In this document: piece after piece, positions 61,731 to 64,000 of the stretch
How positions within the stretch are numbered: position 1 is the first letter of the stretch
Layout of the letters: the number at the start of each line of letters is the position of its first letter
Assembly: GCA_963847965.1 (NCBI GenBank)
Contig: CAWKCG010000012.1
Span: 204,339-268,338, forward strand
DNA from: Palsa-504 sp963847965
Lineage (GTDB): Bacteria > Actinomycetota > Actinomycetes > Streptosporangiales > Streptosporangiaceae
Length of the DNA stretch: 64,000 bases
Reading direction: 5' to 3'
Notes under the pieces: model-generated
What the model was told of the DNA's origin: nothing
The model's database searches: none
Seen by the model: the letters and a program-made list of their open reading frames with translations, nothing else
Made by a program: the position numbers and the translations under genes

Positions 61731-61839
61731 CCAGCAAGTTTCGCACCCCGGGGTGCCCGGCCTGAGGCTGAAGGTCCATCGGTGACCAGCAAATTCGCAG
61801 CCGGGGGTTGCCCTGCCGGGGGATGAAGGTCTATCAAGG
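61728..61839 (+). repeat. Tandem ~55-bp hairpin-forming repeat in the radical SAM leader
   Basis: Two copies, 61728-61782 and 61783-61839, start tgaccagcaa(g/a)ttcgca and end gatgaaggtc-type plus (c/t)atc. In each, GACC near the 5' end can pair with GGTC near the 3' end, enclosing a palindrome (GCACCCCGGGGTGC in copy 1, a weaker version in copy 2). The changes between copies tend to keep pairing. Confidence 0.7.
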
Positions 61840-61921
61840 ATGGTGAACGTTCATATCGCATGACGAAGGCCGCCCCCAGGCCAGCGGACACGGCGAGCCG
61901 GTGCCGGCGAAGAGAGGCGCT

Positions 61922-63082
61922 ATGGATTCCCCCCCGCCGCGCGGATCACGCGCCCCTGCCGTTCCCGACCGTCTCGCGCACCTCATCGCCGACCTCCAGG
62001 GCTACGGCCTGCGCGCCGAGGTCCCGATGGAGAGACGGCAGGGCGGGGCAGGCCCGGCCGACGCCGGCATGCTGTGGATCGACGGCGTCGCCGCGACGGT
62101 CCCCACCAGTGCCGACTACGCGAGGCTGTCGCCCTACGTCATGCGGGCCGAGGACGACGGGTGGGGGATCTACCGTGACGGCCGCCGGCTCGCGTCGGCG
62201 CGGCCGCTGCAGCGTCCGCGGTTCTACGACCTGGAGACGGCGGACGGCGTTCCCTACTGGAAGATCGCGCTGCTGCACCTGGACTCGCTGGCCAGCACGG
62301 TCATCCAGACGTGCGCCTACTGGGGAAACGCGGATCAGTGCACCTTCTGCGGCATCGGGGTCACTTTGGCGAACGGCCGCACCATCGCCAAGAAGACCCC
62401 GCAGATGCTCGCCGAGGTGGCGGTGGCGGCCAGGGACCTCGATGGCGCGGTGGACGCGACGCTCACGACGGGGACGACGGCCACCCCGGATAAGGGGGCG
62501 CTCTACGTGGCGCGCTGCGGCCAGGCCGTCCGCGAGGCGGCCGGGCTGCCGGTGGAGGTGCAGTTCGAGCCGCCGAACGACCTGGACGTTATCGATCAGG
62601 TCGCCGCGATGGGGATCGACTCGGTCGGCATCCACGTCGAGTCGTTCGATCCCGGCGTGCTCGCGCGGGTCGCGCCCGCCAAGGCCAGGACGGGTATCGA
62701 GGGGTACTTCCGGGCCTGGGAGCGGGCCGTGGCCGCTTTCGGCGAAGGGCAGGTCTCCACCTACGTGATCCTCGGCATGGGCGAGGACCCGCAGCTCACG
62801 ATCGACGGATGCCGGCGCGCGATCGATGCGGGCGTATACCCGTTCGTGGTTCCGCTCCGCCCGACCGTGGGCAGCCTGATGGAAGACCTCGCCCCGCCGT
62901 CTCCGGCCTACACCGAGGGGATCTACCGCAAGGTCGCGCCCTACCTCGCCGCCCGCGGCATCGGCGCGCGCGGGGTGGCCGCGGGTTGTGCCCGGTGCCA
63001 GGCGTGCTCGGCGATGAGCCTGCTGGAAGGGAACGGTGACGGGCGTGACCGTACGTACCTCCCGCTGGTCGGCACCAGCTAG
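61922..63082 (+). CDS. MSMEG_0568-type radical SAM protein (Nit1C-like)
   Basis: The 386-residue radical SAM enzyme has an unusually spaced cluster motif CAYWGNADQCTFC (C-x8-C-x2-C) near residue 125, followed by GIGVTLANGRTIAKKTPQ. A second cysteine set (GCARCQACSAM, C-x2-C-x2-C) near the C-terminus may hold an auxiliary cluster. This pattern fits the radical SAM protein of the Nit1C nitrilase-linked gene set, needed for cyanide or nitrile growth in some bacteria. Reaction is unknown. The ATG at 61922 follows an AGAGAGG site; an in-frame GTG lies 21 bp upstream. Confidence 0.88.
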   Translation: MDSPPPRGSRAPAVPDRLAHLIADLQGYGLRAEVPMERRQGGAGPADAGMLWIDGVAATVPTSADYARLSPYVMRAEDDGWGIYRDGRRLASARPLQRPRFYDLETADGVPYWKIALLHLDSLASTVIQTCAYWGNADQCTFCGIGVTLANGRTIAKKTPQMLAEVAVAARDLDGAVDATLTTGTTATPDKGALYVARCGQAVREAAGLPVEVQFEPPNDLDVIDQVAAMGIDSVGIHVESFDPGVLARVAPAKARTGIEGYFRAWERAVAAFGEGQVSTYVILGMGEDPQLTIDGCRRAIDAGVYPFVVPLRPTVGSLMEDLAPPSPAYTEGIYRKVAPYLAARGIGARGVAAGCARCQACSAMSLLEGNGDGRDRTYLPLVGTS

Positions 63083-63602
63083 CCCGCCGCCTGCCGGGCC
63101 GCACCTGGCCTGCCGTCCCGCCGCCACGCGCGACGAAGTGGCCGCCCATTTCCGGATCCGGCACCAGGTCTTCGTGGTCGAGCAGGGCCTGTTCCTGACC
63201 GGGAACGCCCGCCAGCCTGGCGGGCCCGCGGGCGACGACCGCGACGTCCACGACGACGATCCGGCGACCATCCACGTGATCGGCCTGGCGGACGGGGTCA
63301 TCTGCGGGACCGTGCGGCTCTACCCGCTAAGTGAGCCGGGCAGGTGGAAGGGCGACCGGCTGGCGGTCCTGGCCGGGCACCGCCGTCACGGCCTCGGCAC
63401 CCCGCTCGTGCGCTTCGCCGTCGCCACGGCGGGCGCGCTCGGCGGGCGTGAGATGGAGGCCTACATCCAGCCCGCCAACGTCGCGTTCTTCGAGTGGCTC
63501 GGCTGGCGGCGGACCGGCGGGATCGTGGACTACGCCGGCCTCGGCCACCAGCGGATGGTGATCCCCCTGGGCTCCCAAGGCCGGCCCGCCGGGCCGTCCT
63601 AG
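63036..63602 (+). CDS. MSMEG_0567 N-terminal-type GNAT acetyltransferase (Nit1C-like)
   Basis: The 188-residue GNAT-fold protein has AAHFRIRHQVFVVEQGLF, VIGLADGVICGTVRLYPL, the acetyl-CoA loop RLAVLAGHRRHGLGTPLVRFAV and AYIQPANVAFFEWLGWRRTG. In many Nit1C loci this domain is encoded next to, or fused with, the AIR-synthase-like partner, whose gene here is on the opposite strand. The GTG start at 63036 lies inside the radical SAM gene (47-bp overlap) with a GGAAGGGAACG ribosome site, so the two are translated together. Confidence 0.88.
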   Translation: MTGVTVRTSRWSAPASPPPAGPHLACRPAATRDEVAAHFRIRHQVFVVEQGLFLTGNARQPGGPAGDDRDVHDDDPATIHVIGLADGVICGTVRLYPLSEPGRWKGDRLAVLAGHRRHGLGTPLVRFAVATAGALGGREMEAYIQPANVAFFEWLGWRRTGGIVDYAGLGHQRMVIPLGSQGRPAGPS

Positions 63603-63615
63603 CGGGCCTGCTGGG

Positions 63616-64000
63616 CTACCGGGCACCCTGGACGGGCTGCGCGCCGGACGGGCGGCTCAGGTTCGTGACGCTCTCGCGGCTGAGGTCGAATACGGTCTCG
63701 ACCCGGCCGGCCGAGCTGACCCTCAGCTGGCCGGTACCGTCCAGCGTCCCCACCGGCGCGGCCGTCAGCCCCCGGTCGGCGAAGGCGCGCAGGCAGTCGC
63801 CGGCCCGCTCCGGCGGGGCGCACAGCAGGAACGCGTAACAGGGGAAGCAGACCAGCCAGCGGTCGAGTCCCACTCCGGCCGGGACGGGCAGCGCGTCCAG
63901 GTCAAGGACGACCCCGAGCCTGTTGCACTCCAGGAGCATCGCGAGCGAGCCGACCAGTCCGGCCATGCTGACGTCCTTGGCCGCCACGGCCAGGCCGCGA
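63616..64000 (-). CDS. AIR-synthase-like protein of the sll0787/MSMEG_0567 family (5' end outside window)
   Basis: Only the C-terminal ~128 residues are in view: AAKDVSMAGLVGSLAMLLECNRLGVVLDLDALPVPAGV, WLVCFPCYAFLLCAPPERA and a DGTGQLRV-type strand. This is the C-terminal half of the PurM/ThiL-like ATPase fold characteristic of the Nit1C AIR-synthase-like protein. The frame continues to the window edge without a start. It converges on the GNAT gene with only 13 bp between stops. SelD has a similar fold, but its Gly-rich N-terminus would be needed to decide, and it cannot be seen. Confidence 0.75.
   Translation of the reverse strand, partial: RGLAVAAKDVSMAGLVGSLAMLLECNRLGVVLDLDALPVPAGVGLDRWLVCFPCYAFLLCAPPERAGDCLRAFADRGLTAAPVGTLDGTGQLRVSSAGRVETVFDLSRESVTNLSRPSGAQPVQGAR

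Noticed and set aside
61880..61921. Riboswitch-like sequence (gccggtgccggcgaagagagg) before the radical SAM gene
   Set aside because: It resembles the 3' end of a TPP element, but the CTGAGA and ACCTGATC blocks are missing.
63616..64000. selD (selenophosphate synthetase) beside the sel genes
   Set aside because: The visible AAKDVSM...LLE segment fits the sll0787/MSMEG_0567 AIR-synthase-like family and sits beside other Nit1C-type genes; the N-terminal half that would decide is outside the window.
1..64000. Prophage, insertion sequence or conjugative element
   Set aside because: No integrase, transposase, terminal inverted repeats or phage structural genes seen on either strand.

Overview
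The window is about 72% GC chromosomal DNA from an actinobacterium. GTG/TTG starts and 4-bp ATGA/GTGA gene overlaps are frequent. Lineage markers are an HNH endonuclease of the 13E12/DUF222 type, an F420-dependent PPOX-type oxidoreductase, DUF6457, a PAC2-family protein and MSMEG_0565/0568-type proteins. The family-level position is not decidable here; a soil Streptosporangiales- or Frankia-like lineage is my guess. No phage, insertion sequence or CRISPR array is visible, and the only RNA gene is a selenocysteine tRNA.

Layout. 1-3.4 kb: end of a MocR-like regulator, PhzF, VOC and O-methyltransferase genes. 3.5-11 kb (minus strand): LacI regulator, a 3-hydroxyisobutyrate-dehydrogenase-like enzyme and a complete LIV/HAAT ABC importer (livK-H-M-G-F), with LacI-type operators before the regulator and before the dehydrogenase. 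11.1-13.8 kb: FtsX-like permease plus an ABC ATPase fused to a cyclic-nucleotide-binding domain, then dodecin. 13.9-17.9 kb: thiamine genes thiO-S-G-D behind a TPP riboswitch, with divergent thiE. 18-22.4 kb: a giant GH38 alpha-mannosidase. 22.4-29.8 kb: an NB-ARC/TPR/LuxR regulator, a P-loop-less AMP-ligase-like protein with an Lrp regulator, PAC2, and two secreted proteins. 29.8-34.8 kb: M24 peptidase, 5'-3' exonuclease, Rieske protein and Ser/Thr kinase. 34.8-39.2 kb: CDF transporter, mobA, moaA, F420 oxidoreductase, a truncated winged-helix gene and DUF952. 39.2-45.4 kb: selenocysteine machinery (tRNA-Sec, selB, selA) around a GH13 enzyme. 45.5-53.8 kb: membrane protein, GT87, PCMT-like, CYTH, a PhoPR-like two-component system with a PhoP-type box, HD protein and Fpg/Nei glycosylase. 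53.9-57.2 kb: 13E12 HNH protein, and a MerR regulator with a SoxR-like cysteine cluster and its divergent partner. 57.2-64 kb: a rearranged, partial Nit1C-like locus (MSMEG_0565-type glycosyltransferase, MSMEG_0568-type radical SAM, GNAT, AIR-synthase-like protein) with a carbamate kinase-fdrA pair coupled to the glycosyltransferase gene.

Two general observations. Five long genes (GH38, M24 peptidase, selB, histidine kinase, fdrA) each carry exactly one single-base indel that, when undone, restores a full-length family member; I read this as assembly error more than decay, although this cannot be settled from one sequence. Separately, there are real gene remnants (DUF5995-like, DMT-like, winged-helix, epimerase) and many short intergenic repeats, including a G-rich element present both after thiE and, in frame, inside selB.

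The least explained material is at the right end: the mixed carbamate kinase/FdrA/Nit1C neighbourhood, an unrecognised 238-residue protein, and a tandem hairpin-forming repeat in the leader of the radical SAM gene.
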